The notes: generated by a model not told the origin, from the letters alone. A stretch of 17,883 nt of DNA from Clostridiaceae bacterium (GCA_029256485.1 JAQSXU010000074.1:1-17883), one strand, 5' to 3'; positions 7,218-16,285 are shown, numbered from the stretch's first letter. A program made the numbers and translations.

Positions 7218-8165
7218 ATGGGAAAGATAGCATTTTTATTTTCAGGCCAAGGAGCTCAATATGTCGGCATGGGAAAAGAATTATATGAAAACATAGAGGT
7301 TAGCAGGAAAGTTTTTGAAAAAGCTGATAAAGTTTTAGGATTTAGTATTAGTGATATTTGCTTTAATGGACCAGAAGAAGTAATCAACAGCACTGAAAAT
7401 ACTCAGCCAGCAGTGTTAACTGTTAGTATTGCAGCACTAAAGGCACTGCAGGAAAAAGGAATAAATCCAGATTATTGTGCTGGATTAAGTTTAGGAGAGT
7501 ATTCTGCATTAGTCTGTAGTAATGTTATTGATTTTGAGACAGCTGTAACCCTAGTTAAAAAAAGAGGAAAGTATATGCAGGAAGCAGTACCTGAGGGAAT
7601 TGGAACCATGGCAGCAATTATAGGGCTAGACAGAGATAAAGTATTGGAAGCATGTAGTGAATGCAGCCATATAGGTGTAGTTCAGGCAGCAAATTTCAAT
7701 TGCCCAGGCCAGATAGTTATTGCTGGAGAAATTGAGGCAGTAAAAGAAGCTTGTTTGAAAGCCAAAGAAAAAGGAGCTATAAAGACAGTAATGTTAGCAG
7801 TTAGCGGACCTTTTCATTCATCCATGCTGAAACCTGCATCCATAAAGTTGCAAAAGGAATTGGAAAGTATTGATCTTAATGAAATGGAAGTACCAGTATT
7901 TACAAATGTAAATGGCGAGGCAATAGACCATGTTTCCCATATAAAAGATAATTTAAGGAAGCAGGTTATGTCATCAGTATACTGGGAAGATATAATTAAG
8001 AATATGATAGGTTTAGGTGTAGATACATTTGTTGAGATTGGGCCAGGTAAATCTCTAAGCACATTCGTAAAAAAGGTAAATAGAAAAGCAACAATATGTA
8101 ATGTTGAAGATATACAATCACTAAATAAAACATTTGAAAGTTTAAATAATAGGAGTGGAGAATAG
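7218..8165 (+). CDS. fabD: Malonyl-CoA:ACP transacylase
   Basis: FabD moves the malonyl group from malonyl-CoA to ACP, feeding FabH and FabF. The 315-residue protein opens with FLFSGQGAQYVGMG. It has the nucleophile S91 in GLSLGEYSAL and the catalytic H200 in GPFHSSML. A final VEIGPGKSLSTF motif is typical of the family. ATGGAGG is placed 7 bases before the ATG. It lies between fabK and fabG with gaps of 15 and 3 bases. Confidence 0.97.
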   Translation: MGKIAFLFSGQGAQYVGMGKELYENIEVSRKVFEKADKVLGFSISDICFNGPEEVINSTENTQPAVLTVSIAALKALQEKGINPDYCAGLSLGEYSALVCSNVIDFETAVTLVKKRGKYMQEAVPEGIGTMAAIIGLDRDKVLEACSECSHIGVVQAANFNCPGQIVIAGEIEAVKEACLKAKEKGAIKTVMLAVSGPFHSSMLKPASIKLQKELESIDLNEMEVPVFTNVNGEAIDHVSHIKDNLRKQVMSSVYWEDIIKNMIGLGVDTFVEIGPGKSLSTFVKKVNRKATICNVEDIQSLNKTFESLNNRSGE

Positions 8166-8168
8166 AAT

Positions 8169-8930
8169 ATGAATAATAATCAGCTTTTTTCCCTTACGGG
8201 TAAATGTGCAGTGGTTACAGGAGCAAGCAGAGGTATAGGAAGAGAAATAGCATTAACTCTGGCTGGATTAGGAGCAAATCTGGTTGTAAATTATAGAAAC
8301 AATTTGGGAGCAGTTGAAAGTGTAATAAACGAAATAAAACAGTATGGTGTAGAAGCGGTTGCTGTTCAAGGAGATGTCAGCTCTTTTGAAGATTCAAAAC
8401 ATATAATTAATACTGCTACATCAACCTTTGGAAGAATAGATATACTAGTAAACAATGCTGGAATAACGAGAGACGGGTTAATCTTAAGAATGAAAGAGCA
8501 GGATTTTGATAGTGTTATAGAAACAAACCTTAAAGGTGCCTTTAATTGCATAAGACATGCTAGTGCCGTAATGCTTAAGCAAAAGTCCGGGAAAATTATA
8601 AATATTGCTTCTGTAGTTGGTATAACTGGAAATGCAGGTCAGGCAAATTACAGTGCTGCAAAAGCTGGAATAATAGGTCTCACTAAGTCTGTTGCAAAAG
8701 AATTAGGTGGTAAGGGCATTAATGTAAATGCCGTAGCACCTGGGTTTATTATTACAGATATGACAGATACATTAACAGATAAGGTTAAGGAAACAATAAG
8801 TACTTCTATTCCGCTAAAAAGACTAGGTAAGCCATCAGATGTGGCAAATTTAGTAGCTTTTCTATCTAGTGATAGTTCAAATTATATTACTGGTCAGGTT
8901 ATTAACATAGATGGCGGAATGGTTATGTAA
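8169..8930 (+). CDS. fabG: 3-oxoacyl-ACP reductase (FabG)
   Basis: This NADPH-dependent short-chain dehydrogenase reduces 3-ketoacyl-ACP. It is 253 residues long with the cofactor loop TGASRGIG, the NNAG motif (VNNAGITRDG) and the triad S148, Y161 and K165. The C-terminal IDGGMVM ending is typical of FabG. The start is 3 bases after the fabD stop, with AGGAGTGGAG inside the end of fabD as its ribosome site. Confidence 0.96.
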   Translation: MNNNQLFSLTGKCAVVTGASRGIGREIALTLAGLGANLVVNYRNNLGAVESVINEIKQYGVEAVAVQGDVSSFEDSKHIINTATSTFGRIDILVNNAGITRDGLILRMKEQDFDSVIETNLKGAFNCIRHASAVMLKQKSGKIINIASVVGITGNAGQANYSAAKAGIIGLTKSVAKELGGKGINVNAVAPGFIITDMTDTLTDKVKETISTSIPLKRLGKPSDVANLVAFLSSDSSNYITGQVINIDGGMVM

Positions 8931-8957
8931 GTATTCTTAGTAGAGGGGTAGGATATT

Positions 8958-10199
8958 ATGGAAAAAAATAGAGTAGTCATTACAGGGTTGGGAGCCATAA
9001 CCCCATTGGGAAATAATGCAAATGAATTTTGGGGTAATATTAAAAATGGTAATATAGGTATAGATTATATAAAAGGATTCGATACTTCTGATTTTAAAGT
9101 AAAGCTTGCCGCTGAAGTTAAAGACTTTCAGCCAGAGTTATATATTGAAAAAAAGGAAGTTAAAAGAATGGACAGATTTTGTCAATTTGCTATAGCCGGT
9201 GCAGCTCAAGCAGTTGAGCACAGTGGTATAAATTTGGATAGCATTGACAAGAATAGATTTGGCGTAATTGTAGGATCAGGAATTGGCGGTATAGGAACCA
9301 TAGAAAAGGAAAAGGAAAATCTATTAGCAAAGGGACCAAATAAAGTACATCCTTTATTCATCCCAATGATTATATCAAATATGGCTGCAGGAAATATAGC
9401 TATAAAATTTGGTGCAAAAGGAATATGCACTAACGTTGTTACAGCATGTGCTACAGGAACAAATTGCATTGGAGAAGCTTTTCATGCTATAAAAAACGGG
9501 CTAGCTGATATAATGATTGCCGGTGGTACTGAAGCATCCGTAACACCTTTGTCAGTAGCAGGATTTACTCAGCTTACTGCGTTAACAAAAAGTGATGATC
9601 CACAGAGAGCATCTATTCCATTTGATGCAGAAAGATCTGGGTTTGTCATGGGTGAGGGCTCTGGTATTGTTGTTGTGGAATCCTTAGAACATGCATTGAA
9701 AAGAAAAGCTAATATTATTGCTGAGGTAGTAGGTTATGGATCAACTTGTGATGCGTATCACATGACATCCCCTTCCCCAGATGGTGAGGGAGCAGCGAGA
9801 GCTATGAAAATTGCAATAGAGGAAGCAAATATATCAAAGGAAGAAGTTTCATATATTAATGCCCATGGCACAAGTACTCCTGTTAATGATAAATTTGAGA
9901 CCATGGCTATAAAAGCAGTTTTTGGAGATTATGCAAATAATATACCAATAAGCTCTACAAAATCAATGACAGGTCACTTATTAGGGGCTGCAGGTGCCAT
10001 AGAGGCTATTGTATGTGTTAAGGCACTGCAAGAAGGATTTATTCCTCCAACAGTTGGGTATAAAGTTAGTGATTCAGAGTGCGATTTGGATTATGTACCT
10101 AACATTGGAAGACAACAAAATATAAACTACGCTATGTCCAATTCATTAGGGTTTGGCGGACATAATGCAGTTCTATTATTTAAAAAATGGAGTGAATAA
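8958..10199 (+). CDS. fabF: 3-oxoacyl-ACP synthase II (KAS II)
   Basis: FabF elongates acyl-ACP by decarboxylative condensation with malonyl-ACP. It has 413 residues and a full Cys-His-His triad: C164 in VTACATGT, H303 in NAHGTST and H340 in MTGHLLGAAG. The GFGGHNAVLLF ending is typical. GGGGTAGGA lies 6 bases before the ATG. As the only long-chain condensing enzyme in the operon (no FabB is seen), it would also have to elongate any unsaturated intermediate, such as a cis-3-decenoyl-ACP made by the FabX-like protein. Confidence 0.97.
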   Translation: MEKNRVVITGLGAITPLGNNANEFWGNIKNGNIGIDYIKGFDTSDFKVKLAAEVKDFQPELYIEKKEVKRMDRFCQFAIAGAAQAVEHSGINLDSIDKNRFGVIVGSGIGGIGTIEKEKENLLAKGPNKVHPLFIPMIISNMAAGNIAIKFGAKGICTNVVTACATGTNCIGEAFHAIKNGLADIMIAGGTEASVTPLSVAGFTQLTALTKSDDPQRASIPFDAERSGFVMGEGSGIVVVESLEHALKRKANIIAEVVGYGSTCDAYHMTSPSPDGEGAARAMKIAIEEANISKEEVSYINAHGTSTPVNDKFETMAIKAVFGDYANNIPISSTKSMTGHLLGAAGAIEAIVCVKALQEGFIPPTVGYKVSDSECDLDYVPNIGRQQNINYAMSNSLGFGGHNAVLLFKKWSE

Positions 10200-10200
10200 A

Positions 10201-10674
10201 ATGGAATTAAAAGAATTACAGGAAATTATAAATACAATGAGTGAATCAAAACTTTCATCACTAGAAATAGAGTGGGAAGGTGTAACAATAAGAATGAAAA
10301 AAAATGGCAATGAAATTGCCACTTTAGATACTATCAAAGGATGCGTAGAAGAAGAAAGCATTAATGAGAATGTAAAATCTGCTGCTGTTGAAGAAATAAA
10401 CGTAAGTGAATCTAAATTAAATTCAGATGAAAATTTATATACAGTAAAATCACCAATGGTAGGTACTTTTTATACTTCTCCTGGAGAAGGCAAGGATTCA
10501 TTTATTAATATAGGGGATAAAGTAAAAAAAGGCCAGACACTATGTATAATTGAGGCCATGAAGCTTATGAATGAGATAGAATGCGATGCGGATGGAGAAG
10601 TAGTTGAAGTAATTGCGAAAAATGGTCAAATGGTGGAGTATGGTCAAAACTTAATAAAGATAAAACAAAGTTAA
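10201..10674 (+). CDS. accB: Biotin carboxyl carrier protein of acetyl-CoA carboxylase
   Basis: AccB carries carboxybiotin between AccC and the AccA-AccD transferase. The start is placed at the ATG one base after the fabF stop, with TGGAGTG as ribosome site; an upstream in-frame start inside fabF would add 16 unlikely residues. The 157-residue product has an N-terminal ELKELQEIINTM helix, an acidic linker (about 45-80) and a biotinyl domain. The biotin-accepting lysine is K121 in EAMKLMNEIE. SPMVGTFYTSPGEG marks the start of that domain. Confidence 0.96.
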   Translation: MELKELQEIINTMSESKLSSLEIEWEGVTIRMKKNGNEIATLDTIKGCVEEESINENVKSAAVEEINVSESKLNSDENLYTVKSPMVGTFYTSPGEGKDSFINIGDKVKKGQTLCIIEAMKLMNEIECDADGEVVEVIAKNGQMVEYGQNLIKIKQS

Positions 10675-10691
10675 GAATATAGGTGATAATT

Positions 10692-11126
10692 ATGGAAAAA
10701 AAGTGTTTAAATATTAATGAAATTATGAAAATTATTCCACACAGATATCCTTTTATTTTAGTAGATAAGGTAGAGGAATTAGAAGAAGGAAAAAGAGCAG
10801 TGGGATATAAAAATGTAACAATAAACGAGTATTTTTTTCAAGGACATTTCCCTCAGGAACCAGTTATGCCTGGAGTACTCATAATTGAGGCCATGGCACA
10901 GGTAGGGGCGGTATCCATGCTAAGTAAGGAAGAATACCAGGGTAAAATAGCCTATTTTGCAGGAATAAATAAAGCAAAATTTAGGAAAAAAGTTGTACCA
11001 GGTGATGTATTAAAGCTGGAAGTTGAAATAATAAAAACAAAGGGTCCAGCAGGAATAGGAAAGGGAATTGCCACAGTTAATGGAAAAGTAGCTTGCGAAG
11101 CTGAACTGACATTTATGATAGGATAA
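10692..11126 (+). CDS. fabZ: 3-hydroxyacyl-ACP dehydratase (FabZ)
   Basis: FabZ dehydrates 3-hydroxyacyl-ACP to trans-2-enoyl-ACP. The 144-residue hot-dog-fold protein has [12 protein letters not shown], with H17, and [20 protein letters not shown], with H52 and the catalytic E66. The ATG at 10692 is chosen because AGGTGA (10681-10686) is well placed for it; the GTG at 10683 overlaps that ribosome site. No fabA or fabM gene is seen, so either FabZ or another enzyme must make the cis double bond. Confidence 0.96.
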   Translation: MEKKCLNINEIMKIIPHRYPFILVDKVEELEEGKRAVGYKNVTINEYFFQGHFPQEPVMPGVLIIEAMAQVGAVSMLSKEEYQGKIAYFAGINKAKFRKKVVPGDVLKLEVEIIKTKGPAGIGKGIATVNGKVACEAELTFMIG

Positions 11127-11160
11127 CAATATTTATTAGGTGAGATTGGAGAAGAGAATA

Positions 11161-12501
11161 GTGTTTAGGAAAATATTAATTGCTAATAGAGGAGAGATTG
11201 CAGTAAGAATAATAAGAGCCTGTCAAGAAATGGGTATTGCAACAGTGGCTGTGTATTCTGAAGCAGATAGAGATGCACTTCACACACAGATAGCAGATGA
11301 AGCTATTTGTATTGGACCGCCATCTCCAAAAGATAGCTATTTAAATATTCATAATATTATTAGTGCTACGGTGTTAAGTGGTGCTGAAGCTATTCACCCT
11401 GGATTTGGATTTTTATCAGAGAATAGTAAGTTTGCAGATATGTGCAGTGAGTGTAATATAACATTTATAGGACCGGACTCTAAAACCATAGATAAGATGG
11501 GAAATAAATCTAATGCCAGGAATATAATGATTAAAGCTGGTGTACCAGTTATACCAGGATCAAATGGAGCAGTTTCAAGTGAAGAGGAAGCCCTTAATTT
11601 AGCAAGGGAAATAGGCTTTCCTATAGTTGTTAAAGCCTCTGCAGGCGGTGGAGGAAGGGGAATTAGAATAGTTTTTTCAGAAGAAGAGTTTTCAAAAGCA
11701 TTTAATACTGCAAAAACTGAGGCCAAAAGTGCTTTTGGGGATGATACTATGTATGTGGAAAAGTTCATTGAAAACCCAAGGCACATTGAATTTCAAATAT
11801 TAGCAGATAACTTTGGTAATGTAATTCACCTAGGTGAAAGAGATTGTTCTATGCAGAGAAGAAATCAAAAAGTGTTAGAGGAATCACCGTCTCCAGTATT
11901 AACAGATAAACTTAGGACGTTAATGGGGAATGATGCTGTAAAAGCAGCTAAAGCTGTTAATTATAAAAACACTGGCACTATAGAATTTCTTTTAGATAAA
12001 TCCAGCAATTATTATTTCATGGAAATGAACACACGAGTTCAAGTTGAACATCCTATAACTGAAATGGTTACTGGTGTAGACATAATAAAAGAACAAATAA
12101 ATATAGCAGCTGGAGAGAAACTTAATTTTACCCAAGATGATATAAAAATAAATGGACATTCCATAGAATGTAGAATAAATGCTGAAGATGCAAGTAAGGG
12201 CTTTAGACCATGTCCTGGTAAAATAAATAACCTACATGTGCCAGGGGGGTTAGGTATTAGACTTGATAGTTCAGCTTATGCGGGCTATGCAATTCCACCC
12301 TATTATGACTCTATGATTGCAAAACTTATTGTTCATGGCAAAAACAGACAAGAAGCAATTAGTAAAATGAAAAGAGCTTTAGGAGAGTTTGTAATCGATG
12401 GGTTAAAAACCAATATAGATTTCCAATATAAACTGATTAATACTGAAGAATTTCAAAGTGGAAACTATGATACAGGTTTTATACAAAGGTTTATGAAATA
12501 A
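11161..12501 (+). CDS. accC: Biotin carboxylase subunit of acetyl-CoA carboxylase
   Basis: AccC carboxylates the biotin on AccB using ATP and bicarbonate. It is an ATP-grasp enzyme of 446 residues from the GTG at 11161. This start gives the standard opening FRKILIANRGEIAVRI and places E288, N290 and R292 (in MEMNTRVQVEHP) at exactly the numbers remembered for the E. coli enzyme. GGAG at 11148-11151 is the ribosome site; the GTG at 11140 would add seven residues unusual for the family. The ATP-binding glycine loop KASAGGGGRGIRIV is intact. A strong hairpin separates it from accD. Confidence 0.96.
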   Translation: MFRKILIANRGEIAVRIIRACQEMGIATVAVYSEADRDALHTQIADEAICIGPPSPKDSYLNIHNIISATVLSGAEAIHPGFGFLSENSKFADMCSECNITFIGPDSKTIDKMGNKSNARNIMIKAGVPVIPGSNGAVSSEEEALNLAREIGFPIVVKASAGGGGRGIRIVFSEEEFSKAFNTAKTEAKSAFGDDTMYVEKFIENPRHIEFQILADNFGNVIHLGERDCSMQRRNQKVLEESPSPVLTDKLRTLMGNDAVKAAKAVNYKNTGTIEFLLDKSSNYYFMEMNTRVQVEHPITEMVTGVDIIKEQINIAAGEKLNFTQDDIKINGHSIECRINAEDASKGFRPCPGKINNLHVPGGLGIRLDSSAYAGYAIPPYYDSMIAKLIVHGKNRQEAISKMKRALGEFVIDGLKTNIDFQYKLINTEEFQSGNYDTGFIQRFMK

Positions 12502-12513
12502 ATGAAATACTAT

Positions 12514-12541
12514 AAAGTAATATTAGAAATAGTATTACTTT
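12514..12541 (+). other. 12-bp hairpin with GAAA tetraloop between accC and accD
   Basis: AAAGTAATATTA (12514-12525) pairs along its whole length with TAGTATTACTTT (12530-12541), with one G-U pair, closing on GAAA, a stable GNRA tetraloop. TTTATT follows and the accD ribosome site GGAGGT starts 14 bases after the stem. It is in the widest gap after acpP in an otherwise packed operon. It could be a weak internal terminator, an RNA processing site or a stability element; the sequence does not say which. Confidence 0.5.
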
Positions 12542-12569
12542 TTATTGCAATAATGGAGGTGCATGTCCT

Positions 12570-13442
12570 ATGCTTTTAAAAAATCTGTTTAGAAAGGAAA
12601 AGTATATTACTGTTCATCCCAGCGTACTAAATGAATTAAACATGCCTAAGGATAGCTCTAAACCAAGTATACCTGATGGTATGTGGGTTAAATGTAAAAA
12701 GTGCGGGCAGATTCTATATAAAAAAGATTTGGAATCAAATTTTATGGTATGTAATCATTGTGGATATCATTTTAGACTTTCAGCTCAGGAGAGAATTAAT
12801 TTAACAATTGATAAGGATACATTTAAAGAGTTTGATAAAAACATGGAAACAGCTGATCCTATAAATTTTAATGGATATCTAGATAAAATAGATAAATTAA
12901 AAGATTATACAGGATTAAAAGAAGCAGTTGTAACAGGATGCTGTAAGATAAATGGAAACGAAGCTATCATTTGCGTAATGGATAGTAATTTTATGATGGG
13001 GAGCATGGGGTCTGTAGTTGGTGAAAAAATAACAAGAGCTTTTGAGAAGGCAATAGAACTAAAATTGCCCGTAATAGTATTCACTACCTCTGGCGGTGCT
13101 AGAATGCAGGAAGGCATGTTTTCATTGATGCAGATGGCTAAAACTAGCGCTGCTGTAGCTAAACATTCGGAAGCAGGGCTACTATATATAACTGTACTTA
13201 CCGACCCTACAACAGGAGGAGTTACTGCAAGTTTTGCCATGCTGGGTGACATTATACTGGCTGAACCAGAAGCTTTAGTTGGATTTGCAGGTAAAAGGGT
13301 AATAGAACAGACTATAAGGCAGGAGCTTCCAGAAGGATTCCAAAAGGCAGAATTTTTATTAGAACATGGATTTATTGATAGGATTGTTTCAAGGAAACAA
13401 TTAAAAAATGTTTTAGCTTTACTTTTAGCTATTCATGAATGA
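12570..13442 (+). CDS. accD: Acetyl-CoA carboxylase carboxyltransferase subunit beta
   Basis: AccD with AccA moves the carboxyl group from biotin to acetyl-CoA to make malonyl-CoA. The 290-residue protein has the bacterial four-cysteine zinc ribbon near the N-terminus: C42, C45, C61 and C64 (CKKCGQ and CNHCGYHF). The crotonase-fold core holds [12 protein letters not shown] and [26 protein letters not shown] is 9 bases before the ATG. The next gene begins close behind it, as expected for subunits made in equal amounts. Confidence 0.97.
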   Translation: MLLKNLFRKEKYITVHPSVLNELNMPKDSSKPSIPDGMWVKCKKCGQILYKKDLESNFMVCNHCGYHFRLSAQERINLTIDKDTFKEFDKNMETADPINFNGYLDKIDKLKDYTGLKEAVVTGCCKINGNEAIICVMDSNFMMGSMGSVVGEKITRAFEKAIELKLPVIVFTTSGGARMQEGMFSLMQMAKTSAAVAKHSEAGLLYITVLTDPTTGGVTASFAMLGDIILAEPEALVGFAGKRVIEQTIRQELPEGFQKAEFLLEHGFIDRIVSRKQLKNVLALLLAIHE

Positions 13443-13461
13443 AACGGTGAGGAATAATAAA

Positions 13462-14307
13462 ATGGATGATAAAAAGATTATAAAGTCAAATTTAAAAAAT
13501 AAAATTCATTTAGGTGCTTGGGAAAAGCTGAACATTGCCAGACTAATAGAAAGGCCCACATCTCTAGATTTTATAGAAGAAATTTTTAATGATTTTATAG
13601 AACTTCATGGAGATAGACATTTTGCAGATGATAAATGTATTGTTGGAGGTATTGCCACATTAAATTCTATTCCAGTTACTATTGTTGCTCAGCAAAGAGG
13701 TAGAAATACCAAGGAGAACATTGAGAGAAACTTTGGCATGCCGCAGCCTGAAGGATACAGAAAGGCATTAAGGCTTATGAAACAGGCAGAAAAGTTTAAA
13801 AGGCCTGTAATATGTTTTGTAGATACTAAAGGAGCATACTGTGGTATTGGTGCAGAGGAGAGAGGGCAAGGTGAAGCCATTGCAAAAAATCTTTTAGAGA
13901 TGTCTATGCTAAAAACTCCAATTATTTCTATAGTCATAGGAGAAGGAGGCAGCGGCGGGGCATTGGCTCTGGCTTTAGCTGATGAAGTGTGGATGCTTGA
14001 AAATTCAATATACTCTACACTATCACCTGAGGGATTTGCAAGTATTTTGTGGAAAGACTCCTCTAGGGCCAAGGAGGCAGCAGAAGCAATGAAAGTAACA
14101 GCTGAAAATCTAAAAGAATTTGGTATAATAGATAAGATTCTTAAAGAACCAAGAGGCGGAGCACATAAAGCACCTAAGGTTATGGCTGCTGCTATTAAAG
14201 GTGAACTTATTAAATCTTTAGCACAGTTGACACAAAAGCCTTTAGATAATTTAGTTCAAGATAGATATAACAAGTTTAGAAATATGGGCCGATTTGTGGA
14301 AAAATAA
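13462..14307 (+). CDS. accA: Acetyl-CoA carboxylase carboxyltransferase subunit alpha
   Basis: AccA is the partner of AccD in the carboxyltransferase. From the ATG at 13462 it has 281 residues. This start is chosen because GGTGAGGA (13446-13453) lies 8 bases upstream; the in-frame ATG at 13435, which overlaps accD, has no ribosome site. The typical AccA elements are present: [67 protein letters not shown] and the oxyanion glycines in [12 protein letters not shown]. It is shorter than the roughly 320-residue E. coli subunit, as in other Firmicutes. It is the last gene of the operon. Confidence 0.97.
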   Translation: MDDKKIIKSNLKNKIHLGAWEKLNIARLIERPTSLDFIEEIFNDFIELHGDRHFADDKCIVGGIATLNSIPVTIVAQQRGRNTKENIERNFGMPQPEGYRKALRLMKQAEKFKRPVICFVDTKGAYCGIGAEERGQGEAIAKNLLEMSMLKTPIISIVIGEGGSGGALALALADEVWMLENSIYSTLSPEGFASILWKDSSRAKEAAEAMKVTAENLKEFGIIDKILKEPRGGAHKAPKVMAAAIKGELIKSLAQLTQKPLDNLVQDRYNKFRNMGRFVEK

Positions 14308-14310
14308 ATA

Positions 14311-14359
14311 AAAAAAACCACCCAAATGTATTAAATACAAATGAGTGGTTTGTTTTTTT
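14311..14359. terminator. Terminator shared by accA and the ferritin gene
   Basis: AAACCAC (14315-14321) pairs with GTGGTTT (14345-14351). Inside it TGTAT (14327-14331) pairs with ATACA (14335-14339). A runs before and T runs after the stem give a U tract on both strands. It ends the fatty acid operon on the plus strand and the converging ferritin gene on the minus strand, whose stop codon lies in its edge. Confidence 0.85.
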
Positions 14360-14867
14360 AGGCAATTACAGGTGGAGTGTATACCCTAGCAGCTAATTCT
14401 GTATCCAGCATGTAAAGACCAGCTGAATCGTTGCTTATTCTCTCAAGCTTTTTTATTATTGTATTAAAGGTATTCTCTTCTTCTACCTGTTCATCAATAA
14501 ACCATTTTAATAAACTAATAGTAGCATGCTCTCTTTCTTCTGTTGCTATGTCAGTCAAGTTATAGATTCTGCTTGTAACTATTCTTTCATGCTCATACGC
14601 ATATTTAAAAACGTCAAGTATGGATTCAAATTTATTCTTGGGAGCTTCAATGGCTCCAATAACTACTCTGCCATCCATTTGATTTACAAAATCGAAAAAT
14701 TTATTTGCATGAAAGGTTTCTTCTTGAATTTGAACTTTAAAGAAATTTGCAAAACCATCTAAATTTTTATCAGCACAATATGCTTGCATAGCTAAATATA
14801 TGTTAGCAGAATAAATTTCATAATTAATCTGATCATTAACAGCATTTAAAAGTTTTTCACTTAACAT
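14358..14867 (-). CDS. ftnA: Non-heme ferritin
   Basis: This 169-residue ferritin stores iron in a 24-subunit shell in the cytoplasm. The ferroxidase-site residues E17, E50 and H53 fall at the same positions as in E. coli FtnA, in NYEIYSANIYLAMQAY and QIQEETFHANKFF. The later helices carry EREHATISLLKWFIDEQVEEE. The C-terminal tail TELAARVYTPPVIA follows. AGGAGG lies about 11 bases before the ATG. It is a single-gene unit converging on accA. No clear Fur or PerR box is seen, so its regulation cannot be stated. Confidence 0.95.
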   Translation of the reverse strand: MLSEKLLNAVNDQINYEIYSANIYLAMQAYCADKNLDGFANFFKVQIQEETFHANKFFDFVNQMDGRVVIGAIEAPKNKFESILDVFKYAYEHERIVTSRIYNLTDIATEEREHATISLLKWFIDEQVEEENTFNTIIKKLERISNDSAGLYMLDTELAARVYTPPVIA

Positions 14868-14902
14868 AATAAAAATCCTCCTTAGTATCTATCATTTATA
14901 TT

Positions 14903-14931
14903 ATTATACCATGACTATATTTAATAGTAAA
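14903..14931 (-). promoter_or_regulatory. Promoter of the ferritin gene
   Basis: On the minus strand TTTACT (14931-14926) and a perfect TATAAT (14908-14903) are separated by 17 bases. The predicted start would lie near 14896, about 29 bases before the ATG. Confidence 0.65.
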
Positions 14932-14950
14932 TAATATTTATTATTAAATA

Positions 14951-14987
14951 AGAAACTGCACCCTATGAAAAACATAGGCTACAGTTT
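14951..14987 (-). terminator. Terminator after the S8 peptidase gene
   Basis: AAACTG and CCTATG (14953-14958, 14962-14967) pair with CATAGG and CAGTTT (14973-14978, 14982-14987) around an AAAAA loop, with a 3x3 internal loop. It begins at the stop codon of the peptidase gene. Only a short, broken T tract follows on the minus strand, so termination may be incomplete. Confidence 0.65.
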
Positions 14988-16183
14988 TAAGGAAACAATC
15001 TATCAATATCAACTATACCTGAACCCTGAAGCCATTTGGGAATATCAATCAGATTACAGGATACTGTCAATAATGACAAAATATCATTAAAAGTTAATTC
15101 AGGATTTCTTTCAAAGAGAAGTGAACATAATCCGCTTATATAGGCTGCTGCACATGAAGTACCACTATAAGTGGTATAACTGTTGTTCAGGGTTGGAGGA
15201 TACAATTTCAACCCATTCCTTTCTGAAATAAAGTTTACATTAGTATTTAGCGAACATATATCAACACAGGCAGCTACCAAATTTGGTTTATTTAGTTTAC
15301 CCAATGGTCCACAGGAACTGTATTTATATGCACAGGTTTTCCTTGATGTAGTATCTACACCACCTACAGTTATACAATTGTCTAAGGTTGCTATACCTTG
15401 AATAGAACATTGAGCATTTCCGTTATGTCCAGCAGGTACAACAACTACAATGTTATTACCTTTTGCTATTTGGAAATACTTATAAAATAATGAAACTATG
15501 TTCACATTATGACTGATTAATTCAAATGGAAGTGTTATTATTTTAATATTATAGCTGCTGCTGTCATTCAAAAGGCATTCCATTGAATATAATATGTCTG
15601 AAATAAAGCCTTTACCAATACTATTGAAGGCTTTTATACTATAAATATTTGAATTTATTGCAATTCCTTTATACATTCCGCTAGATAAATTCCCACTGCC
15701 TGCAATAATACCGCTTATAAAGGTACCATGCCCATTATCATCATATGGATACTTTAGATTATTGACATTGTCAACAAATTTAATTATTTTGTTTTTTGAA
15801 TATACTAAATCAGAATGAGGATAAGTACCAGTATCTATCAATCCAATGGTAACTCCTTTGCCAGTAAGTTTGTTAGTGGTTTGAAAACTAATCCCATTTG
15901 ATGAGAAAACACTGCTGCCGCATAAAATAGCATACTCATCTATAAATATATGTTTTACATGAGGAAATTCCAATAATCGCTTAATTGCTGTTGGGGAAAT
16001 AATAGCAGCTATACAATTAATATAACTTAGGCAATAGAGAACAACTCCCCTATAAGATTTGATTTTTTTCTCTATATGTTCAGTCATAGCACTACACTGA
16101 ATTATAACTCTATAAGTTTTATATGAATTTGAGGTCATTGAGGCTTTCAAATATTGATCTAACCTGTTGGTATTTATAAACAT
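14987..16183 (-). CDS. S8 family serine peptidase (subtilisin-like), atypical
   Basis: This is a subtilase-family protein of 398 residues from the ATG at 16183, preceded by TGGAGC; the longer frame from a TTG at 16225 lacks a ribosome site. Residues up to about 100 resemble an I9-type inhibitor domain (YRVIIQ...VKHIFIDE). The catalytic triad is intact: D117 in IGLIDTGTYP, H152 in NGHGTF and S343 in SGTSCAAA. Two points are odd. The oxyanion-hole motif AGNxG reads AGHNG, so H253 sits where asparagine normally does. The protein also has about 14 cysteines and no signal peptide, suggesting an internal location. TATAAT on the minus strand at 16220-16215 may be its -10. The substrate is unknown. 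A spore-protease or AprX-like role can be suggested but not shown. Confidence 0.85.
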   Translation of the reverse strand: MFINTNRLDQYLKASMTSNSYKTYRVIIQCSAMTEHIEKKIKSYRGVVLYCLSYINCIAAIISPTAIKRLLEFPHVKHIFIDEYAILCGSSVFSSNGISFQTTNKLTGKGVTIGLIDTGTYPHSDLVYSKNKIIKFVDNVNNLKYPYDDNGHGTFISGIIAGSGNLSSGMYKGIAINSNIYSIKAFNSIGKGFISDILYSMECLLNDSSSYNIKIITLPFELISHNVNIVSLFYKYFQIAKGNNIVVVVPAGHNGNAQCSIQGIATLDNCITVGGVDTTSRKTCAYKYSSCGPLGKLNKPNLVAACVDICSLNTNVNFISERNGLKLYPPTLNNSYTTYSGTSCAAAYISGLCSLLFERNPELTFNDILSLLTVSCNLIDIPKWLQGSGIVDIDRLFP

Positions 16184-16251
16184 AATATGCTCCACAAAAT
16201 TTATTCCAATATATATTATAAGCAAATGGTAAGATAAATGTGCTATATAAA

Positions 16252-16278
16252 TAAAAAAGAATTGCGTAAAAGCAATTC
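16252..16278 (-). terminator. Terminator after the LysR gene
   Basis: GAATTGC (16259-16265) and GCAATTC (16272-16278) form a perfect 7-bp stem with a 6-base loop, followed on the minus strand by TTTTTT. It separates the LysR gene from the S8 peptidase downstream, so the two are probably separate transcripts. Confidence 0.85.
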
Positions 16279-16285
16279 CTGTTTA

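Noticed and set aside
14903..14960. AT-rich stretch resembling a PerR or Fur box upstream of ferritin
   Set aside because: TTATTATTAAATAA-like sequence is expected by chance in such AT-rich DNA, and no clean inverted repeat of either consensus is present.
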